Assembly (NCBI RefSeq): GCF_001005215.1
Contig: NZ_LBNQ01000009.1
Location: forward strand, 124,001-188,000
Source: Lampropedia cohaerens
Lineage (GTDB): Bacteria; Pseudomonadota; Gammaproteobacteria; Burkholderiales; Burkholderiaceae_C
Length of the DNA stretch: 64,000 nucleotides
Direction of reading: 5' to 3'
Shown here: in pieces, positions 20,744 to 29,576 of the stretch
Layout: each line of letters opens with the position of its first letter
How positions within the stretch are numbered: the stretch's first letter is position 1
Position numbers and translations under genes: made by a program
The notes under the pieces: model-generated
What the model was told of the DNA's origin: nothing
Database searches by the model: none
The model's input: the letters and a program-made list of their open reading frames with translations, nothing else

Positions 20744-21985
20744 TCAGACCACCTGTCCCAGCTTGAAGATGGGCAGGTACATCGAGACGACGATGCCACC
20801 GATCAACAGGCCCAGCACCACAATGATGATGGGCTCAAGCAGCGTCGACAGGCCCTCGACCTTGGTGTCGACCTCCGCCTCGTAGTAATCGGCCGCCTTG
20901 CCGAGCATGTGATCCAGTGCGCCTGATTCCTCGCCGATGGTGGTCATCTGCACCACCATGGTGGGAAACACATTGGTGCTGGCCATTGCTGCCGAGAGCG
21001 AGCCGCCGGTGGAGACGTCCTTCTGGATCGCTTCGGTGGCCTTGCGGTAGACATAGTTGCCCGAGGCGCCGCCGACGGCATCGAGCGATTCCACCAGCGG
21101 CACGCCCGCCGCAAACATGGTCGAGAGCGTGCGCGTCCAGCGTGCCACGGTCGACATGTACACCAGTTCGCCGAAGATGGGCAGCTTCAGCAGGGCCTGG
21201 TCCACCACGATCTGCACCTTCTCGCTGCGCCGCCAGGCCTGGTAGGCAAAGTAGCCACCGGCACCCAGCACGATGGCGATCAGCCAGAACCACTGCACGA
21301 CGAAGTCGCTCATGCCCATCACGATCAGGGTGGGTGCCGGCAGCTCGGCGCCGAAGTTGGAGAACACCTCCTTGAACGCGGGGATGACCCACAGCATGAT
21401 CACGGTCAGCACGATGGCGGCGACGACGATCACCGCGACCGGATACATCAGTGCCGACTTCACCTTGGACTTGACTGCCTCGATCTTCTCGATGTAGGTG
21501 GCCAGGCGATCGAGCAGGCTGTCCAGGATGCCGGCTGCCTCGCCTGCCTCCACCAGGTTGCAGTAGAGGTTGTCGAAGTACATTGGGTACTTGCGAAAGG
21601 CTGCGCTCAGGGATGTGCCGGTCTCCACATCCGCGCGGATGTTGTTCAGCAGCTTGGTGATGTTGGGGTTGGGGTTGCCGCGCGCGACGATGTCGAACGA
21701 CTGCAGCAGCGGCACACCGGCGCGCATCATGGTCGCGAGCTGGCGGGTGAAGAGGCCGATGTCGCGGCCCTTGATGCGCTTGCCAGCGCGCGTGCGCCGG
21801 CGCTTGACCTTGGTGACGAAAATGCCTTGTCGACGCAGGTTGGCACGAACCTGGTTCTCGCCCGCGGCGGACATTTCTCCGCGCACGATGCGGGCGCTGC
21901 GGTCCTTGCCTTCCCATTCGAACAGGTAGCTTTTGGCCAGCTTGGTGCGCGGTTTTGCGGCTGCAGTGGTCGTGGTGGTTGCCAT
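20744..21985 (-). CDS. pilC: Type IV pilus inner-membrane platform protein PilC
   Basis: 413-residue polytopic protein of the GspF/PilC family that couples the assembly ATPase to pilin polymerisation. It has two tandem GspF domains: the first around FTRQLATMMRAGVPLLQSFD, the second around VARWTRTLSTMFAAGVPLVE. Membrane segments follow each domain, with a third near the C terminus (PIIIVVLGLLIGGIVVSMYL). The N-terminal 35 residues are Thr/Ala/Lys-rich. It sits between pilB and pilD on one strand. Confidence 0.96.
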   Translation of the reverse strand: MATTTTTAAAKPRTKLAKSYLFEWEGKDRSARIVRGEMSAAGENQVRANLRRQGIFVTKVKRRRTRAGKRIKGRDIGLFTRQLATMMRAGVPLLQSFDIVARGNPNPNITKLLNNIRADVETGTSLSAAFRKYPMYFDNLYCNLVEAGEAAGILDSLLDRLATYIEKIEAVKSKVKSALMYPVAVIVVAAIVLTVIMLWVIPAFKEVFSNFGAELPAPTLIVMGMSDFVVQWFWLIAIVLGAGGYFAYQAWRRSEKVQIVVDQALLKLPIFGELVYMSTVARWTRTLSTMFAAGVPLVESLDAVGGASGNYVYRKATEAIQKDVSTGGSLSAAMASTNVFPTMVVQMTTIGEESGALDHMLGKAADYYEAEVDTKVEGLSTLLEPIIIVVLGLLIGGIVVSMYLPIFKLGQVV

Positions 21986-22038
21986 GGCGTGAAAGGGTAG
22001 CGTGTTTTATGGGCAGCAGAACAAGAGGCGAGTTGACG

Positions 22039-23769
22039 CTATTCGTTGGTGACGGCCAGCACTTCCTCCAGCGACGTCACACCGAGCTTGACCTTGTGCA
22101 GCGCGGCCTGGCGCAAGGTGCGAACGCCCTCGCGGATGGACTGCTCTTCGATCTCCATGGCCGAGCCATCGGCGAGGATGATGCGACGGATCTCGTCGGA
22201 GATGGGCATCACCTGATAGATGCCGACGCGGCCCTTGTAACCATTGTTGCAGGCCGGGCAGCCGACGGCGCGGTAGGGCACCCAGGAGCCGTCCAGATCG
22301 TCATAGGTAAAGCCTGCCTCCACCAGCGCATCGACGGGAATGTCGGCCGGCTGCTTGCACTCCTTGCACAGCCGCCGAGCCAGTCGCTGGGCGGTGATCA
22401 GGATCACGCTGGAGGCGATGTTGAACGGCGCAATGCCCATGTTGCGCAGGCGCGTGAGCGTGGCGGGTGCGTCGTTGGTGTGCAGTGTCGAAAGCACCAG
22501 GTGGCCGGTCTGGGCAGCCTTGATGGCGATGTCGGCTGTCTCCAGGTCGCGGATTTCACCGACCATGATGATGTCCGGATCCTGGCGCAGGAAGGATTTG
22601 AGCGCAGCGGCGAAGGTCAGGCCGGCCTTGTCATTGACGTTGACCTGATTGACGCCGGGCAGGTTGATTTCCGAGGGATCTTCCGCCGTGGAGATGTTCA
22701 CATCCGGCTTGTTCAACAAGTTTAGGCAACTGTAGAGCGAGACCGTCTTGCCCGAGCCGGTCGGGCCAGTGACGAGGATCATGCCGTATGGGCGATGGAT
22801 GGCCGCCAGCAGGCGCTCCTTTTCGTCGGGCTCGTAGCCCAGCGCATCAATGCCCATCTTGGCGCTGGACGAATCCAGAATGCGGATCACGATCTTCTCG
22901 CCAAAGAGCGTGGGCAAGGTGCTGACGCGAAAATCGATCGAGCGCCCGCCGATGCGCATCTTCGTGCGCCCGTCCTGCGGGATGCGTTTCTCGCTGATGT
23001 CCAGCCGCGAGATCACCTTGATGCGCGAGGCGAGCTTCTCCTTGATCGCCACGGGTGGCGAGGCGTACTCGCGCAGCTCCCCATCGATGCGAAAGCGCAC
23101 GCGGTAGTTGAACTCGTAGGGCTCGAAATGCAGGTCCGATGCGCCGAGGCGGAAGGCGTCGAGAATCATCTTCTGCAGAAAGCGCACCACCGGCGCGTCA
23201 TCGACGTCGTTGGCCTCCGCCGGTGCAGTGCCGTCGGCATCCTCATCGACCATTGTCTCAAGGTCGCCGAACTCGAAGTCCGCCGAGGAAGCATCCAGCG
23301 CGTTGGCCTTGGCGATGCTGTCAAGCAGCGCCAGCACCTTGTCGTGCGCGGCCACCAGCCAGTCGATCGGCATTTGCGTGGCGAACTTGATCTTCTCGGC
23401 CACGTCGCGGTTGCTGGGGTCGGCACTGGCGAGAATCAGGCGGTTCTGGCGCTTGCCGATGGCGACGACCTTGTTGGCCATGCATAGCTTGGGGTCCAGC
23501 AGATCGCCCGGCAGCCGTAGGGGATCGAGTGCATCCAAGTCCACGTACGGCACCGAGAACACCTGCGAGACCGTGGCTGCAGCCTTGCCGGGCGTCAGCA
23601 GGCCGGATTCGATCACGACGTCCAGAAAGTCCTTACCCTCGCCGTGCGCACGCTGCAGGGCCGTATCCACCTGTTCCTGCGAGAGCTGCTTGGTCGCAAG
23701 AAAGGCGCGGGCGATCGTCGGCATGGCCAGCGGCGCAGCGGGTTTCTTGACAATTTCCTCGGTTGCCAT
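22039..23769 (-). CDS. pilB: Type IV pilus assembly ATPase PilB
   Basis: 576-residue hexameric secretion ATPase driving pilus extension. An N-terminal T2SSE_N domain (about residues 20-160) precedes the ATPase core, with Walker A GPTGSGKTVSLYSCLN, the Asp box, DPDIIMVGEIRDLETADIAI (Walker B) and the His box TGHLVLSTLHTNDAP. A tetracysteine zinc site follows (CKECKQ and CPACNNGYKGR). The ATG at 23769 is favoured over an in-frame start at 23784. The pilin gene and the retraction ATPase pilT are not in this window. Confidence 0.96.
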   Translation of the reverse strand: MATEEIVKKPAAPLAMPTIARAFLATKQLSQEQVDTALQRAHGEGKDFLDVVIESGLLTPGKAAATVSQVFSVPYVDLDALDPLRLPGDLLDPKLCMANKVVAIGKRQNRLILASADPSNRDVAEKIKFATQMPIDWLVAAHDKVLALLDSIAKANALDASSADFEFGDLETMVDEDADGTAPAEANDVDDAPVVRFLQKMILDAFRLGASDLHFEPYEFNYRVRFRIDGELREYASPPVAIKEKLASRIKVISRLDISEKRIPQDGRTKMRIGGRSIDFRVSTLPTLFGEKIVIRILDSSSAKMGIDALGYEPDEKERLLAAIHRPYGMILVTGPTGSGKTVSLYSCLNLLNKPDVNISTAEDPSEINLPGVNQVNVNDKAGLTFAAALKSFLRQDPDIIMVGEIRDLETADIAIKAAQTGHLVLSTLHTNDAPATLTRLRNMGIAPFNIASSVILITAQRLARRLCKECKQPADIPVDALVEAGFTYDDLDGSWVPYRAVGCPACNNGYKGRVGIYQVMPISDEIRRIILADGSAMEIEEQSIREGVRTLRQAALHKVKLGVTSLEEVLAVTNE

Positions 23770-23964
23770 GGTGATCAAGCACAAACAGTCAGGATGCGGA
23801 CGGGAAAGGGCACACTGCAGTGTATAGGATTCGGTACATGTGGTTACTTTTTTGTTGCCATTTGCGTCAAGTGATTGTTAAAACCGCTTCGCCAACGGCG
23901 CGCGCGTGCAGCGGAGCCGGTGCCAGCGCCCAGGCAGGCATCGCCTGGCGCCGGCGCGGCGGGT

Positions 23965-24342
23965 TCACGTCTGGCTGCGCGCAACCCGGATGCGGATGGT
24001 CTGTACCTGGCCGGCGTGCCCGCAGTCCGATTGCTGCAGTGCGGCTAACAGCTGCGGCACACAATGGCGCAATTTGGCCGCAACCGCCGCATTGGGGGCG
24101 ACCAGGCACCATGTGCCATCCTGCAAGGGGCCGCTGCGAATACTTGGCGCCAGATTGGCCGGCAGATGCGGCCGCGCAGCCTCCAGCAACGCCTGCGATG
24201 CCATACCCTGCTGGTTGAGCGCCGCCAGCAGGGGCGCATGCTGGAGCACGCCGAGGATATGGCTGCGCGCAGGGTCGGTGCCATGGACCCGCTCCCCCGC
24301 ACGCGTGGAGCGCAGCGCGCTGTGCCCGGTGCGGTTTTTCAT
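23965..24342 (-). CDS. DUF721/DciA-like protein
   Basis: 125-residue protein resembling the DUF721 domain of DciA, the ancestral loader of the replicative helicase DnaB. The pattern PLLAALNQQ, HLPANLAPSIRSGPLQDGTW, LVAPNAAVAAKLRHCVPQLL and VQTIRIRVA follows the fold: helix, beta strands, then the helix in which A-x-x-A-x-L-R recurs. Similarity is moderate and assigned by pattern only. The start at 24342 is uncertain; an in-frame alternative at 24393 adds 17 residues. It lies between pilB and purC on the minus strand. Confidence 0.55.
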   Translation of the reverse strand: MKNRTGHSALRSTRAGERVHGTDPARSHILGVLQHAPLLAALNQQGMASQALLEAARPHLPANLAPSIRSGPLQDGTWCLVAPNAAVAAKLRHCVPQLLAALQQSDCGHAGQVQTIRIRVARSQT

Positions 24343-24486
24343 GGGCAGCAGCACCGTGCTGGGCTGGTGACCGGCGAGCGCTGCGCTGCGCAAAGGCCTT
24401 GCGCCGTCCAGCGCTGTCGCCTTCTACGAATTGGCTGCTGCCGCCTGCAGCGCATGGACAAGGCGCGCATGAAGGCCCCCCGCCCC

Positions 24487-25395
24487 TCAGCCCAGTAGCC
24501 GCTGCAGGGCTTCGCGGTATTTGTCTGCGGTCTTTTCGATGACTTCGCGCGGCAGGCGCGGGGCAGGCGGCGTCTTGTCCCAGGGTTTGCCATTGATGCG
24601 CACCTGCTCAAGCCAGTCGCGCACGAACTGCTTGTCGTAGCTCGGCGGGTTGGTGCCGGCCTGGTAGGCCTGCTCGTAGCCTTCGATGGGCCAGTAGCGC
24701 GAACTGTCCGGTGTCAGCACTTCGTCCATCAGCGTCAGCGTGCCATCGGCATCCAGGCCGAACTCGAACTTGGTATCGGCAATGATCAGGCCTTTTTCCT
24801 GCGCCAGCGCAGCCGCCTTCGTGTACAGCGCGATGCTGATGTCACGAATCTGCGCAGCCAGCGTCTCGCCGACCATTTCCACGGTCCGGGCGTAGGGGAT
24901 ATTCTCGTCGTGCTCGCCCGCTTGCGCCTTGGCCGCCGGCGTGTAGATCGGCTCCGGCAGGCGCGAGGCGTTGCGCAGGCCGGCAGGCAACGCCACGCCG
25001 CAGACCGACTGACTCTGCTGGTATTCCTTCCAGCCGCTTCCGGCGAGATAGCCGCGCACGACGGCCTCGATGGGCAGCGGCTTGAGGCGTTTGACCAGCA
25101 TGGCGCGGCCAACCACCTGTGGCCGCTCGGCTTCGGTGACGACGCTCTCGGGCGGCTGCCCCGTCAGATGGTTGGGGCAGATGCCTTCGAGCTGGGAGAA
25201 CCAGTACAACGCCATTTTCGTCAGCAGTTCGCCCTTGCCTGGAATGGGCTCGCCCATGATGACGTCGAATGCAGAAATGCGGTCGCTGGCGACCATGAGG
25301 ATGCGATCGTCGCCAACGGCGTAGTTGTCACGCACCTTGCCGCGCGCCAGCAGCGGCAGGGAGGAAATGGAGGAAGTGTGCAGCGCAGCAGTCAT
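24487..25395 (-). CDS. purC: Phosphoribosylaminoimidazole-succinocarboxamide synthase
   Basis: 302-residue SAICAR synthetase, the ATP-dependent ligase joining aspartate to CAIR in purine synthesis. [20 protein letters not shown] is the N-terminal nucleotide loop, [19 protein letters not shown] the first signature, [15 protein letters not shown] the substrate loop, and IADTKFEFG with [15 protein letters not shown] the catalytic region. The length matches the longer yeast-type bacterial PurC of betaproteobacteria. The ATG at 25395 begins the recognised sequence. It is divergent from hpf across 390 bases. Confidence 0.96.
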   Translation of the reverse strand: MTAALHTSSISSLPLLARGKVRDNYAVGDDRILMVASDRISAFDVIMGEPIPGKGELLTKMALYWFSQLEGICPNHLTGQPPESVVTEAERPQVVGRAMLVKRLKPLPIEAVVRGYLAGSGWKEYQQSQSVCGVALPAGLRNASRLPEPIYTPAAKAQAGEHDENIPYARTVEMVGETLAAQIRDISIALYTKAAALAQEKGLIIADTKFEFGLDADGTLTLMDEVLTPDSSRYWPIEGYEQAYQAGTNPPSYDKQFVRDWLEQVRINGKPWDKTPPAPRLPREVIEKTADKYREALQRLLG

Positions 25396-25785
25396 GGAAT
25401 CCCCGCTCGGGGCGGCCAACGGAAAAACAGAAATCGGTAAGCAGTTGTCAGCAGCTGGGGCGGCGCCATGCACGCGGCCTGTGCGGCAGGCCTGGCGGCG
25501 ACCGGCGCTCCCGCCGGGCAACAACGCGCATTGTGACGCAGTTGGGCCCGCTTGCGCATGTGCTAACCGCTCTTACATGGTTAATCGCCCATCGGCTTGC
25601 GAAAAGGCCCGCGCCCGCGCATAGTGGGGCGGACACGCTGGACACGGCGCGTCGCGCCCAAGGCTTGTTTCAGGCCTGGGTTGCCCGCATGTGCAGCGTG
25701 CGTGATGTCTGCGCCGTGGCAAGGGCGCCATCGCTGCGTTCGCCGCGGTTCAGGCATTGATGTGTTTCTCGGAAAGGAGATGTCT
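25396..25785. other. Divergent intergenic region between purC and hpf
   Basis: 390 bases with no convincing gene; the open frames here are short and unlike any protein. It must hold the promoters of purC (leftward) and hpf (rightward). I found no strong sigma-70 or sigma-54 promoter by eye. It contains the TAACC/GGTTA dyad described separately and the hpf ribosome-binding site (AAAGGAG, 25773-25779). Confidence 0.6.
25564..25583. promoter_or_regulatory. Dyad TAACC-N10-GGTTA, possible operator
   Basis: TAACC (25564-25568) is mirrored by GGTTA (25579-25583) across a ten-base spacer, a spacing that would put two half-sites on one face of the helix. It lies in the purC-hpf divergent region. No regulator is assigned and five-base arms can occur by chance. 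Confidence 0.25.
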
Positions 25786-26121
25786 ATGAACCTGACCATT
25801 ACTGGCCACCATCTGGAAGTCACTCCCGCACTGCGCGAGTTTGTCACCAACAAGCTGCAGCGGGTCGTCAAGCGCTTCGACCAGGTGACCGATGTGCGGG
25901 TGGTACTCTCGCTGGAGAATACGAAGGAGAAGGAGCGGCGTCAGAGTGCAGAGTGCACCATGCTGGTCAAGGGGGGTGACCTGCACGCCAAGACGGCGCA
26001 TGAGGATTTGTATGCGGCCATCGACGAACTGGTCGACAAGCTTGACCGCCAGGTGCTGCGCTTCAAGGAGAAGCTCCAGGAGCACGACTACGAAGCACAC
26101 AAGAAGACGATTTCCGCCTGA
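25786..26121 (+). CDS. hpf: Ribosome hibernation-promoting factor
   Basis: 111-residue HPF/RaiA-family protein (short form) that binds the 30S decoding region and promotes 100S dimers in stationary phase. MNLTITGHHLEVTPALREFV and KGGDLHAKTAHEDLYAAIDELVDKLDRQ (two adjoining segments) give the beta-alpha-beta-beta-beta-alpha fold with its basic surface. The ATG at 25786 is preferred because AAAGGAG (25773-25779) lies six bases before it; the ATG at 25780 touches that motif. It is a single-gene unit closed by a strong terminator. In many proteobacteria hpf follows rpoN; rpoN is not adjacent here. Confidence 0.95.
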   Translation: MNLTITGHHLEVTPALREFVTNKLQRVVKRFDQVTDVRVVLSLENTKEKERRQSAECTMLVKGGDLHAKTAHEDLYAAIDELVDKLDRQVLRFKEKLQEHDYEAHKKTISA

Positions 26122-26183
26122 GCGTGGGGGTGCGCTCGGCATTGTGATCTCGCGTGCCGCAGAGTAAGGCGGCAGGTGCACAG

Positions 26184-26227
26184 GGCCGGTGAACGGATGC
26201 AGCAGGTATCCGATCACCGGCCTTTTT
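26184..26227 (+). terminator. Rho-independent terminator after hpf
   Basis: GGCCGGTG (26184-26191) pairs with CACCGGCC (26215-26222), followed by five T. The loop contains a second pairing CGGAT/ATCCG, giving a long stem with an internal loop. It lies 62 bases after the hpf stop. Confidence 0.88.
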
Positions 26228-26400
26228 CATGGTGGGCTGGGCCCATGGCGGCCGCGCCGCAACGGTTTGGACATCGGCCCCAACCAAAGGTTGGACAATC
26301 GCATTGCAGTGCGCGCCTGCTGGCGCAAAGCTTGCTTGCCGGATCCTGCATCCAGGGCTGTCCCGCATCTGTTCATTTCCTTGCAGATTTGCCACTTACC

Positions 26401-27039
26401 ATGTCGCTACGCGCTTCACTTCAATGGGTCCGTCGCCCGCGTGACCCCCAGCGCCACGGGTATTACGAGGATTTTCAGGCGTTGTTTGCGGGCACGCTGT
26501 TCGTTTCGCTGACACTGATGCTGTTTGCCCAGGCGGGGCTGCTGACTGGCAGCACGGCAGGCGTGGCCTTCCTGATCCATTACTGGACCGGCTGGCCGCT
26601 GGGTGCCGTGTTCTTCGCCATCAACTTGCCGTTCTATTGGTTCTCCTGGCAGCGCATGGGCGCGGAGTTCACGTTCAAGACCTTCATTGCCGTAGGCATG
26701 CTGGCGCTGCTGACCGATCTTGGCCCCAAGGTGATCCACGTGGATTACCTCAACCCGTTGTTCGCCGCCATCCTGGGTGGGCTGCTGCTGAGCACCGGCT
26801 GCCTGTTTCTGGCCCGCCATCGCGCCAGCCTGGGGGGCGCCACCATTGTTTCGCTGTATCTGCAGGAGGCGCGCGGCATTCCGGCCGGCAAGGTGCAGCT
26901 GTTCATTGATTGCACGGTGGTGTTGCTGGCACTGTTCATCGTGCCCTTTGACCGGGTGCTGTATTCCATCGTGGCCGCCGTCGTCATGGGGGTGTTCCTG
27001 TGGCTCAACCACCGCCCAGGACGGTACGTGGGGCGCTGA
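26401..27039 (+). CDS. YitT-family membrane protein
   Basis: 212-residue integral membrane protein of the YitT/DUF161 family with about five to six hydrophobic segments: ALFAGTLFVSLTLMLFAQAG, GVAFLIHYWTGWPLG, AVFFAINLPFYWFSW, FIAVGMLALLTDLG, NPLFAAILGGLLLSTGCLFL and a C-terminal pair. The GGATIVSLYLQEARGIPAGK loop is conserved in the family. The transported substrate is unknown. The ATG at 26401 begins the recognisable sequence. It converges with the NMNAT-Nudix gene 37 bases away. Confidence 0.85.
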   Translation: MSLRASLQWVRRPRDPQRHGYYEDFQALFAGTLFVSLTLMLFAQAGLLTGSTAGVAFLIHYWTGWPLGAVFFAINLPFYWFSWQRMGAEFTFKTFIAVGMLALLTDLGPKVIHVDYLNPLFAAILGGLLLSTGCLFLARHRASLGGATIVSLYLQEARGIPAGKVQLFIDCTVVLLALFIVPFDRVLYSIVAAVVMGVFLWLNHRPGRYVGR

Positions 27040-27076
27040 CTAGCGGCTCCTCTTGTCCCTCCTTGCGTCAGTTGCT

Positions 27077-28180
27077 TCAGCGCTGCGGTGTCGCAGACAC
27101 CTCGTGGGTCAGCTGCAGCAGGACGTCGAGGATGAAGAAGTGGTCGTCGAAGAAGCGCTCGGGCATTTGTCCGATCTGCGCAATGGGCACCCATTGGGCG
27201 GTCTTGGCGTCGTCGCCGCCTTGCACTTGCGGCAGGGCGCCATGGCCCAGATCAAAATGGAAAACGTGCGTGATGACGCGCCCACGCAGGCTGCGGTCCG
27301 GGTGGTCGAATACGCGGGTAGTGCGCCAGGCCTGCTGCCAGGTGGAGGAGGGTAGCGCCAGTGCGGTCTCCTCGCGCAACTCCCGCAGGCAGGACTCCCA
27401 CAGTGTCTCGGTCTGTTCCAGATAACCGCCAGGCAGGGCGTACAGCCCCTTGCCGGGCCGCTGGCCGCGCTCGACCAGCAGCACCTGGCCCTGACACTGC
27501 ACCAGGGCATCAACGGTGACGAAGACCGGAGGATAGGGTGCGCAGGCCCAGGCCGCCTTGTAGTCCCTGAGCATCTGCCACTCCTGCCGCAGCTCGGCAA
27601 ATTCGGGTTGGCGGCGCCATTGCAGCAGCCATTGCGCAACGGGCGGGGGCACATGCGCCTGCAGCGTGGCCAGCAGAGCGGCTGGCGCAGGACTATCGTC
27701 CCCAGGCGGGGGGGCGGCGAAGCAGGCCTCACGCACCACGGTCGCATCGGTTTCACTCTGGCGCGGGTAGTTGAGCAACTGCCAGTTCGGGAACTGCGCC
27801 AGGTAGGCACTGCTGCCATCCTTGAAGTGCCCGACCAGTGCGATGCGCAGCACCGTTTCGCTGGTGCCATGGCCGCAGTCGACCAGCAGATCGACGCCCG
27901 CCTGCACCGCCTGCACCCAGCGTGTCTCGTCATAAAAATCGCGCATTGGCAGAAATTGCACGCGGCCCTGGACAGCTGGCGGCAGCGCCGCCCGGATCAT
28001 GGCCTCGCGCTCCTGCCAGGTAAACGGATTCTTCGGCGTGCGGCACTGGTGGGCCGAGCCCAGCACAATGACCACCTGCCGAGCCTGAGCCAGGGCATGT
28101 CGCACCATGGCCAGATGGCCGTTGTGAAAGGGCTGGAAACGGCCAATGAACACGGCGGCGTCGAAAGCAGGCAAGGGCAT
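27077..28180 (-). CDS. nadM: Bifunctional NMN adenylyltransferase / Nudix hydrolase
   Basis: 367-residue two-domain protein. Residues 5-180 are a nucleotidyltransferase: VFIGRFQPFHNGHLAMVRHA contains the HxGH motif (H19, H22) and the later PRQSETDATVVRE region stands where ISSTxxR-type motifs occur. Residues 230-365 are a Nudix domain with GGYLEQTETLWESCLRELRE continuing into EETALAL; the usual glycine of the box (EExG) is Ala. This is the architecture of the cyanobacterial NadM-Nudix proteins, which make NAD from NMN and hydrolyse ADP-ribose. It is followed upstream by pncB and a nicotinamidase, so NAD salvage is the likely role. Confidence 0.93.
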   Translation of the reverse strand: MPLPAFDAAVFIGRFQPFHNGHLAMVRHALAQARQVVIVLGSAHQCRTPKNPFTWQEREAMIRAALPPAVQGRVQFLPMRDFYDETRWVQAVQAGVDLLVDCGHGTSETVLRIALVGHFKDGSSAYLAQFPNWQLLNYPRQSETDATVVREACFAAPPPGDDSPAPAALLATLQAHVPPPVAQWLLQWRRQPEFAELRQEWQMLRDYKAAWACAPYPPVFVTVDALVQCQGQVLLVERGQRPGKGLYALPGGYLEQTETLWESCLRELREETALALPSSTWQQAWRTTRVFDHPDRSLRGRVITHVFHFDLGHGALPQVQGGDDAKTAQWVPIAQIGQMPERFFDDHFFILDVLLQLTHEVSATPQR

Positions 28181-28238
28181 GTTCTGGCAGTGTGCAAAAA
28201 GTATGGCGTAGCGGGGGTCGAACGAGGTTGCAGCGGCT

Positions 28239-29450
28239 TCAGTCCTGGAGCAGCTGAGGCAGCTGCACATCGAATACCTGTGTCAGGTAGCGCAGGAAGG
28301 TTTCGTCGTCACACAGCAGCTTGCCGGGTGAATCGGAGATCTTGGCCACGGGTTGGCCATTGGCGCTGGTAAGCTTCATGACGATGGACAGCGGCTCCAG
28401 CCCCATGTCGTTGGTCAGCTGCGTGCCAATGCCAAAGCCGCACTGGACGCGGTCGGCAAAGTGGTGGTAGATGCGCAGCGCCTGTGGCACGTTCAGCCCA
28501 TCCGAAAAGACCAACCGCTTGGTGTGCGTGTCGATGCGCAGCTTCGCGTAATGTGCCAGCGCCTTCTCGCCCCAGACAATCGGGTCACCAGAGTCATGGC
28601 GCAGGCCATCGAACAACTTGGCAAAGTACAGGTCGAAGTCGCGCAGGAAGGCATCCATGCCAACGGTATCGGTCAGTGCGATGCCCAGGTCGCCGCGGTA
28701 TTCCTGCACCCACGATTCCAGCGCCGCCTTCTGAAACTTGCGCAGCTGCACCACGCCCAGGGCCTGGTAGGTCTGGAAGTACTCGTGCGCCATCGTGCCG
28801 ATGGGCACGATGCCCAGGTCCTTGGCCAGCTTGACGTTGGAGGTGCCCTTGAACCACTGCGGCGTCTCCTGCACGAACGTCTTGACGACGTGGTGCTGCC
28901 AGGCGGCCGAGTAGCGCCTGCGCACGCCAAAGTCGAACAACTCGAACGGATGACGCAGGGCGGCCTCGCGCCCCAGCGTCTTGAGCTCCTCGACCTTGAC
29001 TTCCAGCCGGCGTTGGCCTTCGGCCAGCGCCGCCTCGGCATCGAACTGGCGAAAGTACAGCTCGTTGACGATGGCCAGCACGAAAATCTCGAAGCCCATG
29101 ACATGCACCTGCGGGCCAATGGCCTCGATATGCAGATCGTCACCCTCGGTGTAGGCGCGGATGAAGGGGCGCTGGAACTGGAAGATGCGCAGGAAGTCGA
29201 CGAAGTCGGACTTGATGAAGCGCAGCGCCCCCAGGTAGCGCAACTCGTCCTCGGAAAAGCGCAGTGCGCACAGGTGGTCGAGCTCGCGGTTGACCTGATC
29301 GATCAGGCTGGCCAGCGGGATGGCAGGCGGCCTGCGGCAGACGAAACGGTACTCGGCCTGCACCTGCGGGTGGCGGTGCAGCATGGCCTGCCACATGGTG
29401 AACTTGTAGAGATCGGTGTCGAGCAGGCTGGTGATGATGGGCTGGGCCAT
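28239..29450 (-). CDS. pncB: Nicotinate phosphoribosyltransferase
   Basis: 403-residue NAPRTase that makes nicotinate mononucleotide from nicotinate and PRPP. The N terminus [20 protein letters not shown] is the family signature, and [15 protein letters not shown] carries the His that is phosphorylated in the ATP-stimulated cycle. [19 protein letters not shown] and [17 protein letters not shown] line the PRPP site. Length equals E. coli PncB (400). The start at 29450 is preferred over a longer frame. It lies between the nicotinamidase and the NMNAT-Nudix gene on one strand. Confidence 0.96.
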   Translation of the reverse strand: MAQPIITSLLDTDLYKFTMWQAMLHRHPQVQAEYRFVCRRPPAIPLASLIDQVNRELDHLCALRFSEDELRYLGALRFIKSDFVDFLRIFQFQRPFIRAYTEGDDLHIEAIGPQVHVMGFEIFVLAIVNELYFRQFDAEAALAEGQRRLEVKVEELKTLGREAALRHPFELFDFGVRRRYSAAWQHHVVKTFVQETPQWFKGTSNVKLAKDLGIVPIGTMAHEYFQTYQALGVVQLRKFQKAALESWVQEYRGDLGIALTDTVGMDAFLRDFDLYFAKLFDGLRHDSGDPIVWGEKALAHYAKLRIDTHTKRLVFSDGLNVPQALRIYHHFADRVQCGFGIGTQLTNDMGLEPLSIVMKLTSANGQPVAKISDSPGKLLCDDETFLRYLTQVFDVQLPQLLQD

Positions 29451-29576
29451 GGATGTCTCACGCACGGTCGAAAAGAAGCCGGCAGGCAGGAGGCTGCCTG
29501 TTCGGCGATGGTGCGGGTGCACGCGCAATGGCGCGTAGTGTAGCCCTTTGCGCTGTGCCTGCCTGTACGGGCCAGG

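Noticed and set aside
23865-23870. TTGACG on the minus strand upstream of pilB as a -35 box.
   Set aside because: No acceptable -10 at 16-18 bases; the nearest is TAACCA.
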